From Noviluteimonas gilva (lineage in GTDB: Bacteria; Pseudomonadota; Gammaproteobacteria; Xanthomonadales; Xanthomonadaceae): 64,000 bases of DNA. The number at the start of each line of letters is the position of its first letter. Positions within the stretch are counted from its first letter, which is position 1. Where the stretch lies: positions 368,464 through 432,463 of the forward strand of contig NZ_WOXT01000001.1 of assembly GCF_009740395.1 (NCBI RefSeq), given 5' to 3'. Made by a program: the position numbers and the translations under genes. The notes beneath the pieces were generated by a model, which was not told the origin of the DNA, did no database searches, and saw only the letters and a program-made list of their open reading frames with translations. Below are positions 1 to 7,790 of this stretch, in pieces.

Positions 1-1
1 G

Positions 2-406
2 ATCGCAGCGCTCGATGCCGGCGCAGTGGGCGGCGGTTGCGCGGTCGAACTCGACGGCGACGTGCGCGGGTCCGTGCGCCTGTTCACCGCCGCGGTGATG
101 CACGTGTTCCGATGGATGCGCGTGACGCCGGGCTGCTTCGTGTACTGCACGCGCGCGGCGTTCGACGCCACCGGCGGCTTCGACACGAACTACTACGCAG
201 GCGAAGACGTCGCCTTCAGTCGCGCCCTGGCCACCGTCGGCCGCGTGCGCATCCTGCGCGAAGCGGTGCGCACGTCGGATCGAAAGCTGCGCACCTTCGG
301 CGTGCTCGACCACTTGCGCCTGATGTTCCGCTTCGCCCTGCGCGGGCGGCGCATCCTGCGGTCACGCGATCACCTGGCGCTCTGGTACGACAAGCGCCGC
401 CACTGA
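2..406 (+). CDS. Glycosyltransferase family 2, C-terminal part (5' truncated)
   Basis: The frame is open from the first bases of the window and ends at TGA 404-406, so the start lies upstream. The visible 134 residues look like the end of a GT-A family 2 glycosyltransferase. After a Gly-rich strand comes an acceptor-side segment in which a residue pair GGFD is followed by GEDVAFSRAL, the usual '(G/E)ED..f' element in which the acidic residues contribute to acceptor binding or catalysis. A basic Arg-rich tail follows. It would transfer a sugar from a nucleotide-sugar donor, probably for surface polysaccharide or glycolipid. The nucleotide-binding N-terminal half is not in the window, so substrate and start cannot be judged. 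Family assignment is fairly secure, specificity unknown. Confidence 0.75.
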   Translation: MAALDAGAVGGGCAVELDGDVRGSVRLFTAAVMHVFRWMRVTPGCFVYCTRAAFDATGGFDTNYYAGEDVAFSRALATVGRVRILREAVRTSDRKLRTFGVLDHLRLMFRFALRGRRILRSRDHLALWYDKRRH

Positions 407-409
407 CGA

Positions 410-883
410 TCAACCGCCGCCGGATTTCAGTTCGCCCAGGTCGAGCGTCCCGTCCTTGCTGGTGTCGAGCAGTTGGAAGGCTTGCTCCGCGCCGCGCGTG
501 AGTTCTTCTTCGGTGAGTTCGCCGTCGGTGTTGACGTCGACGCGGCGGATGCGATCGGCGGGCGACAGCATGCCGTCCTGCTGCGGGCCGCTCGCGCTTC
601 CCAGTTCGTCGGCGCTGACGCGGTTGTTGCGGTCGGCATCGAGGTCGCGGAACGCGCGGGTCATCGCGTCTTCGTATTCGTCTTCGCTCAGGGCGCCGTC
701 TCCGTTCGTGTCGATCGCGGCCATGCGCTGCTCGGCGTTCTGCGGCAGGCGCGTGGACGCGGGGACGGGGTTGTTGGTGCGCGGCGTCGCGTCGGGCGCC
801 GTGTTCTGGTACTGCGCCAGGCAAGGGGCTGCGCACAGGGCACCGATGAGCAAGGTGCCGAAAACAGCGGGCGAGCGGTTCAT
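410..883 (-). CDS. Secreted EF-hand calcium-binding protein
   Basis: A 157-residue protein with an N-terminal signal peptide (basic start, hydrophobic residues 7-22, cleavage probably near Ala23). Four canonical-looking EF-hand loops begin at about Asp58, Asp82, Asp116 and Asp140, each with the D-x-N/D/S-x-D/N-G...E spacing; loop 2 has Asn-Asn in place of the usual Asp-Gly and may bind weakly. This suggests a periplasmic or exported calcium-binding protein; no enzymatic domain is seen. It sits 3 bp from the end of the preceding glycosyltransferase on the other strand. A second EF-hand protein of similar design lies at 3637-4203, on the far side of the histidine kinase. Function beyond Ca2+ binding is unknown. 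Confidence 0.85.
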   Translation of the reverse strand: MNRSPAVFGTLLIGALCAAPCLAQYQNTAPDATPRTNNPVPASTRLPQNAEQRMAAIDTNGDGALSEDEYEDAMTRAFRDLDADRNNRVSADELGSASGPQQDGMLSPADRIRRVDVNTDGELTEEELTRGAEQAFQLLDTSKDGTLDLGELKSGGG

Positions 884-1013
884 GGGGGACGCTCCGGCGA
901 GGGGTGGTGCGACGCTGCGGCGTATCGCATTAAGCGGCCGTCAAGACCGACATTGAACCCACGCGCGCGCAGTCGCACACTCACCGATGAGCCCCCCGAC
1001 CCCGAGCGCCGCC

Positions 1014-1550
1014 ATGTCCACACGCCCTGTCCTTCTCGCCCTGCTGCTGGCGCTGACGGCATGCGCCACGGGTGGGCCTCGCACCGTCACCGATCAAGCG
1101 CGCCCACGCGCCGTGGGCCAGGACAGCGCCGTCTCCGTGCGCTGGGGCGATCCCGCAGAGTTCGCCGAACTGCGCTACAGCCAGAATCGGCGCCTCGCCG
1201 CGCAAGGCGACTGGGTCGTCGAACTCGCCGATTACATGCAGGAGCGACTCACGAAGGTCGTTCCCGCGGGTGAACGCGTGGACGTCGAAATCCTCGACAT
1301 CCAGCGCGCCGGCCAATACGAGTGGCTGTACAGCCAGACCGACGACGTGCGCGTGTTGCGCGATGTGTATCCGCCGCGCATGACGCTGCAGTTTTCGCGC
1401 AAGGATGCGAGCGGCGCGGTGATCGCGGAAGGCGAGCGCAAGATCGCCGACCTCGCCTACCTGCAGTCGCCCGCGCCGTTCCCGTCGAGCGATCCGCTGC
1501 GCTACGACAAGCGTTTGATCGACACGTGGATCCGCCGCGAGTTCAAGTAA
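1014..1550 (+). CDS. DUF3016-family lipoprotein
   Basis: About 178 residues from the ATG at 1014; an in-frame ATG at 987 would add nine residues, but the lipoprotein signal fits 1014 better. The N-terminus is a short basic start, a hydrophobic core and the lipobox LTAC, so Cys is probably lipidated and the protein anchored to the inner or outer membrane. The mature part resembles DUF3016, which has a conserved beta-strand with a 'V.W.DP..F.ELR' pattern, seen here as VRWGDPAEFAELR, followed by a long helical segment. No biochemical function is known for the family. The stop codon lies 1 bp from the stop of the convergent histidine kinase gene. Confidence 0.75.
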   Translation: MSTRPVLLALLLALTACATGGPRTVTDQARPRAVGQDSAVSVRWGDPAEFAELRYSQNRRLAAQGDWVVELADYMQERLTKVVPAGERVDVEILDIQRAGQYEWLYSQTDDVRVLRDVYPPRMTLQFSRKDASGAVIAEGERKIADLAYLQSPAPFPSSDPLRYDKRLIDTWIRREFK

Positions 1551-1551
1551 C

Positions 1552-3480
1552 TCAGTCCGCTTTCTGCGCTTCCAGCCGCCCGAGCGCGGCGGACAAGCCT
1601 TCGATCGTCAGCGGCTTGGTGAGATGTTCGCGGAACCCCGCGGCGTGCGTCGAGTCGCGATCCTGTTCCTGTCCGTAGCCGGTCAGCGCGATCAGTCCGA
1701 TCTTCTCGCCGAATTCTTCGCGGATCGATTTCGCCAGCGCGCGCCCGTCCATGTCGGGCAGGCCGATGTCGAGGAACGCGAAATCCGGTTGCGATGCGCG
1801 CACTTCGGCCAGCGCGCTCGCGCCGTCGTATGCGGTGCGCGCCCGATAACCGAGGCGATCGAGCAGCGCCGCCATCGTGTCCGCGGCGTCGCGGTTGTCG
1901 TCGACCACCAGCACGCTGTGCGCGCGCGGCGCGAGTGACTCCAACTCGGGCGCGGTGGTCGGCACGGGCGCTTCGATCAACGGAATGCGCACGACGAACT
2001 CCGATCCCTTGTCGATGCCCGCGCTGTACGCGGCGACATCGCCGCCATGCAGCGCCACCATCTGCTGCACCAGGCTCAATCCCAGTCCGAGGCCACCCTG
2101 CGAGTGCGCCAGATCCTGTTCGCCCTGGACGAACAGGTTGAAGATGTCCTGCAGGCGCCACGGCGCGATGCCGGGCCCGTTGTCCTTGATCGCGATTTCC
2201 GCGAACGCGCGATTGCGGCGCAGCACGACCTGGATGCGCCCGCCGCGGTCGGTGAACTTCACCGCGTTGTTGAGCAGGTTGCCGACGATCTGCTGCAAGC
2301 GTGCCGGATCGCCCGATACCCACGTTTGTCCGCCCGGCCGCTCGAGCGTCACGGTGTGTTCGCGGCTGCGGGCTTCGGGTTCGCAACCTTCGATGGCCGC
2401 GGACAACACCGCGCCGATTTCGACCGGCTTCATGTCAAGGTGGATCTTGCCGGCGGTGATGCGACCGACGTCCAGCAGATCGTCCACCAGCCGCGTGATC
2501 TGCACCAACTGGCGCGAGATCACGTCGCGGCACATGCGCAGGCGCTCGGTTTCCATCGGCTCCAGTTGCATGAGCGAGACGGCGTTGGTGATCGGCGCGA
2601 GCGGGTTGCGCAGTTCGTGCCCGAGCATCGCGAGGAAGGTGGTGACGCGCTTGCCCTCGTCCTCCAGCGCGCGCACGCGGCGGCGGTCGGTGAGATCGCG
2701 CGTGACTTTCGCAAAGCCGATGTGCGTGCCCGCTTCGTCGTGCAACGCGGTGATCACCACGCTCGCCCAGAAACGCGTGCCATCCTTGCGCATGCGCCAG
2801 CCTTCGTCTTCGCAGCGGCCGTCCTCGAGCGCGATTTCGAGTTCGCGCTCCGGCCACCCTGCCGCGACGACTTCCGGCGGATAGAACACGGAGAAGTGGC
2901 GGCCGATGATTTCGTCCGCCCGGTAACCCTTGGTGACTTCCGCGCCCGCGTTCCAACTGGCGATGTGCCCGGCGGGATCGAGCATGAAGATCGCGTAATC
3001 CACCACGCCTTCGACGAGCAACCGGAAGCGTTCCTCGCTCAGTCGGATCAGTTCTTCATGGCGGCGGCGCGTGGTGAGGTCGCGCGTGATCTTCGAAAAG
3101 CCGATCAGGCGCCCGTCGTCGTCGAGCATGCGCGTGATCACCACGTTGGCCCAGAACAGCGTGCCGTCTTTGCGCACGCGCCAACCTTCGTCTTCGAAGC
3201 GACCGGTTTCGGCTGCCACGCGCAGCTCATGGTCCGGCCACTTCGCGTCGATGCGCTCCTGCGGATAGAAGCGCGAGAAATGCTGGCCGATGATCTCGTC
3301 GGCGAGATAGCCCTTGATGCGCTGCGCGCCGGTGTTCCAGGTGCGCACGATGCCCTCGGGATCGAGCATGAAGATGGCGTAGTCCGGCACGTCGCCGACC
3401 ACGCGGCGATACAGGGCGTTGTCGTCGTTCCAATGCGTCGTCGACGCCGGAACGAGGGCGGGCTTGTTGCCGGTGTCCAC
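1552..3480 (-). CDS. Hybrid sensor histidine kinase (PAS-PAS-HisKA-HATPase-REC)
   Basis: A 642-residue soluble kinase with no transmembrane segment. Two closely similar PAS domains (about residues 33-140 and 161-268) look like an internal duplication; both contain 'YAIFMLDP', 'KGY.ADEIIG' and 'EGWR.RKDGT.FWA'. The HisKA domain has the phospho-acceptor His288 in the H-box HELRNPLAPI. The ATPase domain shows the N-box near 401-409, G1 DNGPGI (433-438) and G2 GGLGLGLSL (462-470). A C-terminal receiver domain carries acidic residues near 527-528, phospho-acceptor Asp571 and Lys622. No output domain follows, so phosphate is probably passed to a separate protein. The cytosolic PAS pair suggests sensing of redox, light or a small ligand; a Cys/His cofactor residue cannot be assigned by eye. 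No cognate regulator is adjacent. Confidence 0.93.
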   Translation of the reverse strand: MDTGNKPALVPASTTHWNDDNALYRRVVGDVPDYAIFMLDPEGIVRTWNTGAQRIKGYLADEIIGQHFSRFYPQERIDAKWPDHELRVAAETGRFEDEGWRVRKDGTLFWANVVITRMLDDDGRLIGFSKITRDLTTRRRHEELIRLSEERFRLLVEGVVDYAIFMLDPAGHIASWNAGAEVTKGYRADEIIGRHFSVFYPPEVVAAGWPERELEIALEDGRCEDEGWRMRKDGTRFWASVVITALHDEAGTHIGFAKVTRDLTDRRRVRALEDEGKRVTTFLAMLGHELRNPLAPITNAVSLMQLEPMETERLRMCRDVISRQLVQITRLVDDLLDVGRITAGKIHLDMKPVEIGAVLSAAIEGCEPEARSREHTVTLERPGGQTWVSGDPARLQQIVGNLLNNAVKFTDRGGRIQVVLRRNRAFAEIAIKDNGPGIAPWRLQDIFNLFVQGEQDLAHSQGGLGLGLSLVQQMVALHGGDVAAYSAGIDKGSEFVVRIPLIEAPVPTTAPELESLAPRAHSVLVVDDNRDAADTMAALLDRLGYRARTAYDGASALAEVRASQPDFAFLDIGLPDMDGRALAKSIREEFGEKIGLIALTGYGQEQDRDSTHAAGFREHLTKPLTIEGLSAALGRLEAQKAD

Positions 3481-3596
3481 TTGCGATGTCCCCTAGCCGG
3501 CCTGGCCGGACTGCTGCATCGCGCGGCTCGTGCGCGCGCGACGAATCATTGGACCATCGCGCACGTTAATCGGTCTTCACACCCGAACCGCGCCGA

Positions 3597-3611
3597 CCCC
3601 GGAGACCGGGG
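3597..3611 (-). terminator. GC-rich hairpin after EF-hand gene
   Basis: Perfect 6-bp inverted repeat CCCCGG-AGA-CCGGGG, about 25 bp downstream of the stop of the minus-strand EF-hand gene. There is no T-tract, so it may be only a weak or Rho-assisted terminator. Confidence 0.3.
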
Positions 3612-3636
3612 GCCGGCGCAGCGCAGGCTTGAGGCT

Positions 3637-4203
3637 TCAGCCGCCGTTGTCGTCGGCGGGCGGCGTCGAAGTCGAAGCAGCCGAGTCATGGCCCGCGTGA
3701 TCCGAAGCATCGGCCGACGTGCCCTTGTCCTTCGTGCCCCAATCGTCCTTGCCGGGCTTGTCCTTGGTCATCATCTTGTCGTGGCCGGAATCCATTTCGG
3801 TGCGCGAGAGCATGCCGTTGCCGTCGGCGTCCATCTTGCCGAACATTTCCTTCGCACCACCGCCGTACTCGGCGGCCGACAACTTGCCGTCCTTGTCGGT
3901 GTCCATCTTGGCGATCTTGTCGATGGACTTCATGTCCATGCCGTGCTTCTCGCCCTTGTCGGCGGTCTTCATCGACGCGTGCCTGGCATCCATCTCGGCG
4001 GACGTCACGAAGCCGTCCTTGTCGGCATCCATGTCGCCGAACATCTTGGTCACGGCGGCGTCGTGTTCGGCGGCGCTGACCTGGCCGTCGTTGTTGGTGT
4101 CCATCATCTTGAACTTGTCCTCGCCGCCATGGTTCGCCGAGGCGCCGAAGGCGACGCTCGAAAGAACGGCGACGAGGCACATGTGCAGTGTCTTGCGGGT
4201 CAT
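3637..4203 (-). CDS. Secreted EF-hand protein with acidic tail
   Basis: About 188 residues from ATG 4203, chosen over the in-frame ATG at 4218 because a GGAG lies about 8 bases before it. The N-terminus is a signal peptide ending near ASANHG. Four EF-hand loops start at about Asp35, Asp59, Asp101 and Asp125 with good D-x-N/D-x-D/N-G spacing and a Glu at position 12. The tail is rich in Lys, Asp, His and Ser and looks disordered. The protein is Met- and Lys-rich and probably binds calcium in the periplasm or outside the cell. It shares architecture with the protein at 410-883. No catalytic domain is visible and no partner can be named. Confidence 0.85.
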   Translation of the reverse strand: MTRKTLHMCLVAVLSSVAFGASANHGGEDKFKMMDTNNDGQVSAAEHDAAVTKMFGDMDADKDGFVTSAEMDARHASMKTADKGEKHGMDMKSIDKIAKMDTDKDGKLSAAEYGGGAKEMFGKMDADGNGMLSRTEMDSGHDKMMTKDKPGKDDWGTKDKGTSADASDHAGHDSAASTSTPPADDNGG

Positions 4204-4382
4204 GGGGTGGTGCTCCATCAGGGGAATCCCGAGCCTGCGCCGCGCTTGGTGACCGGGGCATCAATGGGGATCGACAAGCTCATCGGTGGACGATGGGATG
4301 GTTCATGGTTGTGCAAGCGGGTGTTCGACGCGGCGCTCACGCGCGCCTGATAGCGTCGGCGCATTCGCAAAGGAGCCCCACC

Positions 4383-5156
4383 ATGCGCCTGCTCGTGTTG
4401 TTGTTCGCGATCGCGATGCCCGTCGTGGCCTGGCTCACGGAACGGGGCACCTTCGGCCCGTCGTCGGCCGCGGTGTCGGCGCAGTTTCCGAACCTGCTGT
4501 TGCCGGCGGGCTGGGCGTTTTCGATCTGGGGCGTGATCTTCGTGTTCGACCTGCTCTACGGGATGTGGCAGGCAGGCAGCTCGCGTCGCGACGATGCGAC
4601 GCTGACGCACATCGCACCCTGGACCGCGGCGGGCTTCGCGCTCACGACAGCCTGGATGCCGCTGTTCTCGATGGGCCTGTACTGGTTGAACCTGATCGTG
4701 ATCTTCGGCGCGCTCGCGTGCCTGCTGCGCGCGGCCTTCGTGCTCACCGACGATCGCCAGCGCCTGCCGCAGCAATGGCTGTGGGCGTGGACGCCGATCT
4801 CGCTGCATGCCGGTTGGTTGTCGCTGGCGGCGTTCGTCAACATCGCGCAGGTCATCGTCGCGTATCGACTGCTGTCCACGACCGACATGCTGCGTTGGAG
4901 CCTGATCCTGTTCGCCGTGCTCGCCATCGTCCTGTTGGCCGTGAACCACCGCATGCGCGGCAACGCCGATTACGCGGGCGCGGCGACCTGGGGCCTGATC
5001 GGCGTCTACGTCATGCAATCGGATTGGGGCGTGCGCGGCGCGGTCACGGCGGCGTGGTGCGCGCTGGTGCTGATCGTCGCGCTGGTCGGGCAGACGGTGT
5101 ACTTGCGCTTCAAGCATCGCGGCGGCTGGGTGACCGACGCACCCGATCACGCGTAG
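4383..5156 (+). CDS. TspO/MBR-like membrane protein
   Basis: A 257-residue polytopic membrane protein starting at ATG 4383 with an AAGGAG ribosome site about 9 bases upstream. Hydrophobic segments run through nearly the whole chain and Trp is frequent (FSIWGVIF, WLWAWTPISLHAGWLSLAAF, WGLIGVY). This recalls the tryptophan-rich sensory protein (TspO/MBR) fold, although the usual family member is only about 160 residues; this would be one of the longer bacterial relatives. TspO proteins bind porphyrins or other tetrapyrroles in the membrane. Family assignment is by pattern only; it could be an unrelated small transporter-like protein. It lies alone between the EF-hand gene and the DNA-repair operon. 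Confidence 0.55.
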   Translation: MRLLVLLFAIAMPVVAWLTERGTFGPSSAAVSAQFPNLLLPAGWAFSIWGVIFVFDLLYGMWQAGSSRRDDATLTHIAPWTAAGFALTTAWMPLFSMGLYWLNLIVIFGALACLLRAAFVLTDDRQRLPQQWLWAWTPISLHAGWLSLAAFVNIAQVIVAYRLLSTTDMLRWSLILFAVLAIVLLAVNHRMRGNADYAGAATWGLIGVYVMQSDWGVRGAVTAAWCALVLIVALVGQTVYLRFKHRGGWVTDAPDHA

Positions 5157-5184
5157 TCCGCAAAGGCGCTGCAAGACTGCCGGC

Positions 5185-6186
5185 ATGCCGGCATCGAACG
5201 ACCTGATCGTCCTGCGCCCCGAAGGGCTGTACTGCCCCGCGGGCGGATTCCACATCGATCCCTGGCGCCCCGTTCCGCGCGCGGTGATCACCCATGGCCA
5301 CGGCGACCATGCACGCGGCGGCATGGGCGAATACCACGCCACGCGCGCGGGATTGCCGATCCTGCGCTGGCGCCTGGGCCTGGAGGAAACCATCCACGCC
5401 TACGAGTACGGCGAAACCTTCGTGCTCGGCGATGCGCGCGTGTCCTTCCATTCCGCCGGCCACGTGCTGGGCTCGGCGCAGGTGCGGATCGAAGTCGACG
5501 GTGAAACATGGGTCGCGTCGGGCGACTACAAACGGCAGCCCGATCCGACTTGCGCGCCGTTCCAGGTCGTGCCGTGCGATGTGTTCATCACCGAAGCGAC
5601 GTTCGGCCTGCCAGTGTATCGCTGGCCGGAGACGTCGGACGTCGCGCGCGAGATCGTCGAATGGCGCGAGGAATGCGCGGCGCGCGGCGAGGCCGCGGTG
5701 CTGTTCTGTTATGCGCTCGGGAAGTCGCAGCGCGTGCTCGCGGAACTGATGGCGCACACCGATCGGCCCGCATGGCTGCACGGCGCGATCGCCGCGGGCG
5801 TGCAGGTGTATCGCGAATGCGGCGTGCCCTTGCTCGACACGCGCCTGGTGAGCGACGAACAGCGTGGCGCGGACTTCGCCGGCGAACTCGTGCTCGCACC
5901 GCCGTCCGCCGCAGGCAGTGCGTGGATGCGGCGCTTCCGTCGCGCGCAGACGGGATTCGCATCGGGTTGGATGCGCATCCGCGGGAATCGGCGGCGGCGC
6001 AACCATGATCGGGGCTTCGTCGTGTCCGATCATGCCGATTGGCCGGACCTGCTGCGCACGATTCGCGAAACCGGTGCGCGCCGCGTGATCGCCACGCATG
6101 GCAACACCGACGCCCTCGTGCGCGCCCTGAACGAGCAAGGCATCGCGACCGGCACGTTCTCCACCGAATTTGGCGGCGACGATTGA
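5185..6186 (+). CDS. Ligase-associated DNA exonuclease (metallo-beta-lactamase/beta-CASP)
   Basis: A 333-residue MBL-fold nuclease of the ligase-associated exonuclease family. Metal ligands are visible in the HGHGDH motif at residues 37-42, in SAGHVLGS, in SGDYKR (Asp as bridging ligand) and in the C-terminal VSDHADW and ATHG elements. Such proteins process DNA or RNA ends and always travel with an ATP-dependent ligase, a helicase and PdeM. The gene opens the four-gene operon; its TGA overlaps the ATG of the ligase by one base (TGATG), implying translational coupling. The expected role is trimming ends before ligation during repair. The family identification is strong, the exact in vivo substrate is not established. 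Confidence 0.9.
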   Translation: MPASNDLIVLRPEGLYCPAGGFHIDPWRPVPRAVITHGHGDHARGGMGEYHATRAGLPILRWRLGLEETIHAYEYGETFVLGDARVSFHSAGHVLGSAQVRIEVDGETWVASGDYKRQPDPTCAPFQVVPCDVFITEATFGLPVYRWPETSDVAREIVEWREECAARGEAAVLFCYALGKSQRVLAELMAHTDRPAWLHGAIAAGVQVYRECGVPLLDTRLVSDEQRGADFAGELVLAPPSAAGSAWMRRFRRAQTGFASGWMRIRGNRRRRNHDRGFVVSDHADWPDLLRTIRETGARRVIATHGNTDALVRALNEQGIATGTFSTEFGGDD

Positions 6187-7790
6187 TGCGCCGTTTCGCC
6201 GCTCTCTATCGCCGCCTGGATCGCAGCACGGCGACCTCCGACAAGCGCGACGCGCTCATCGACTACTTCCGGCAGACGCCGCCCGAAGATGCCGCGTGGG
6301 CCTTGTGGTTGCTGTCGGGCGGGAAGATCGGCGGTGCGCGCGCGAAGATCGCGGGCACGAACGAATTGCGCGACTGGATCGCCGAAGCGAGTGGCGATCC
6401 GGCGTGGCTGGTGGAAGAGAGCTATCACCACGTGGGCGATCTCGCGGAAACGCTGACGCTGCTGCTCGACGATCCGCCGCCCGAGGCGCGCGACGACACC
6501 CCCTTGCACGTGTGGATCGAACAGCGCCTGCTCGCCGTGGCCGGTCACGACGCCGCTGCGCGCCACGACGTGATCGTCGGTGCCTGGCGAACACTGGCCT
6601 ACGACGAACGCCTCGCGTTCAACAAACTGCTTACCGGCGCGTTGCGCGTGGGCGTCTCGCAACGCCTCGTGCAGCAAGCGCTCGCGGAGATGAGCGGCGT
6701 GGACATCGCACGCATCGCGCAACGCATGCTCGGCGCGTGGTCGCCCTCGCCTGCGTTCCTGCGCGACCTGCTCACCGAAGGCGAGTTGCCCGGCGATCGT
6801 GCGCAGCCGTATCCCTTCTTCCTTGCTTCGCCGTTGGAGGCAGCGCCCGAAACACTCGGGCCCATCGACGATTGGCTGCTCGAGTGGAAATGGGACGGCA
6901 TCCGCGTGCAGTTGATCCGGCGCGGGAGCGACATCGCGTTGTGGTCGCGCGGCGAGGAGCGGCTCGACGGACGATTCCCCGAGATCGAACACGCGCTCGC
7001 CACGCTGCCGGGTGACGCGGTCATCGACGGCGAACTGCTCGGCTGGCGCGAAGGCGATGCACCCCTGCCCTTCACTGCCTTGCAGACGCGCATCCAGCGG
7101 CGCAAGCCCGGCGCGAAGATCCTCGCGGACACGCCCGTGCGCGTGCTCGCTTACGATTTGCTCGAACGCGATGGCGTCGATCTGCGCGCGCTGCCGTTAC
7201 AGGCGCGACGCGCGGCGCTCGCCGACTTGCTCGCCGCACATGCGGACCCGCGATTGGTGGTCTCGCCGGAAGTCATCGCAACCGATTGGGAGACGGCCGC
7301 CATCGCGCGTATCGGTGCTCGCGAACGCGGGGTGGAAGGCTTGATGGTCAAGCGCCGCGCGTCGCCCTACCAGGTGGGTCGACGACGCGGCGATTGGTGG
7401 AAGTGGAAGATCGATCCACTGTCGATCGACGCGGTGCTGTTGTACGCGCAATCCGGCCACGGCCGACGCAGTGCGCTCTACACCGACTACACCTTCGGCC
7501 TGTGGGATGGCGATGCACTGGTGCCGGTCGCGAAGGCGTACTCGGGCCTGGACGACAAGGAGATCCTGAAGCTCGATCGGTGGATCCGCGCGAACACCAT
7601 CGAACGCTTCGGGCCCGTGCGTTCGGTGACGCCGTCGCATGTGTTCGAACTCGGTTTCGAGGCGGTGAATCGTTCGACGCGCCACAAGTCCGGCATCGCG
7701 GTGCGTTTCCCGCGCATCCTGCGTTGGCGGATCGACAAGCCCGCGGCGGAGGCGGATCGACTCGATACGTTGCGGGCCCTGGCGCGATGA
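6186..7790 (+). CDS. ATP-dependent DNA ligase
   Basis: A 534-residue ATP-dependent ligase. The nucleotidyltransferase motif I is EWKWDGIR with the AMP-accepting Lys235. Other expected elements follow: LWSRGEERLDGRFPEI (motif III region), the acidic 'DGELLGW', EGLMVKR (motif IV) and WWKWK (motif V). The N-terminal 200 residues form the DNA-binding domain and the C-terminal 130 an OB-fold. The cell would also need a NAD-dependent LigA for replication, so this enzyme is probably a repair ligase. The start ATG overlaps the exonuclease stop and its own stop overlaps the helicase start (ATGA). The four-gene arrangement supports a dedicated repair pathway. Confidence 0.95.
   Translation: MRRFAALYRRLDRSTATSDKRDALIDYFRQTPPEDAAWALWLLSGGKIGGARAKIAGTNELRDWIAEASGDPAWLVEESYHHVGDLAETLTLLLDDPPPEARDDTPLHVWIEQRLLAVAGHDAAARHDVIVGAWRTLAYDERLAFNKLLTGALRVGVSQRLVQQALAEMSGVDIARIAQRMLGAWSPSPAFLRDLLTEGELPGDRAQPYPFFLASPLEAAPETLGPIDDWLLEWKWDGIRVQLIRRGSDIALWSRGEERLDGRFPEIEHALATLPGDAVIDGELLGWREGDAPLPFTALQTRIQRRKPGAKILADTPVRVLAYDLLERDGVDLRALPLQARRAALADLLAAHADPRLVVSPEVIATDWETAAIARIGARERGVEGLMVKRRASPYQVGRRRGDWWKWKIDPLSIDAVLLYAQSGHGRRSALYTDYTFGLWDGDALVPVAKAYSGLDDKEILKLDRWIRANTIERFGPVRSVTPSHVFELGFEAVNRSTRHKSGIAVRFPRILRWRIDKPAAEADRLDTLRALAR

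Noticed and set aside
2047-4350. A 767-codon plus-strand open frame opposite the histidine kinase and EF-hand gene
   Set aside because: The opposite strand has full PAS, HisKA, ATPase and REC motifs; the plus frame is a shadow.
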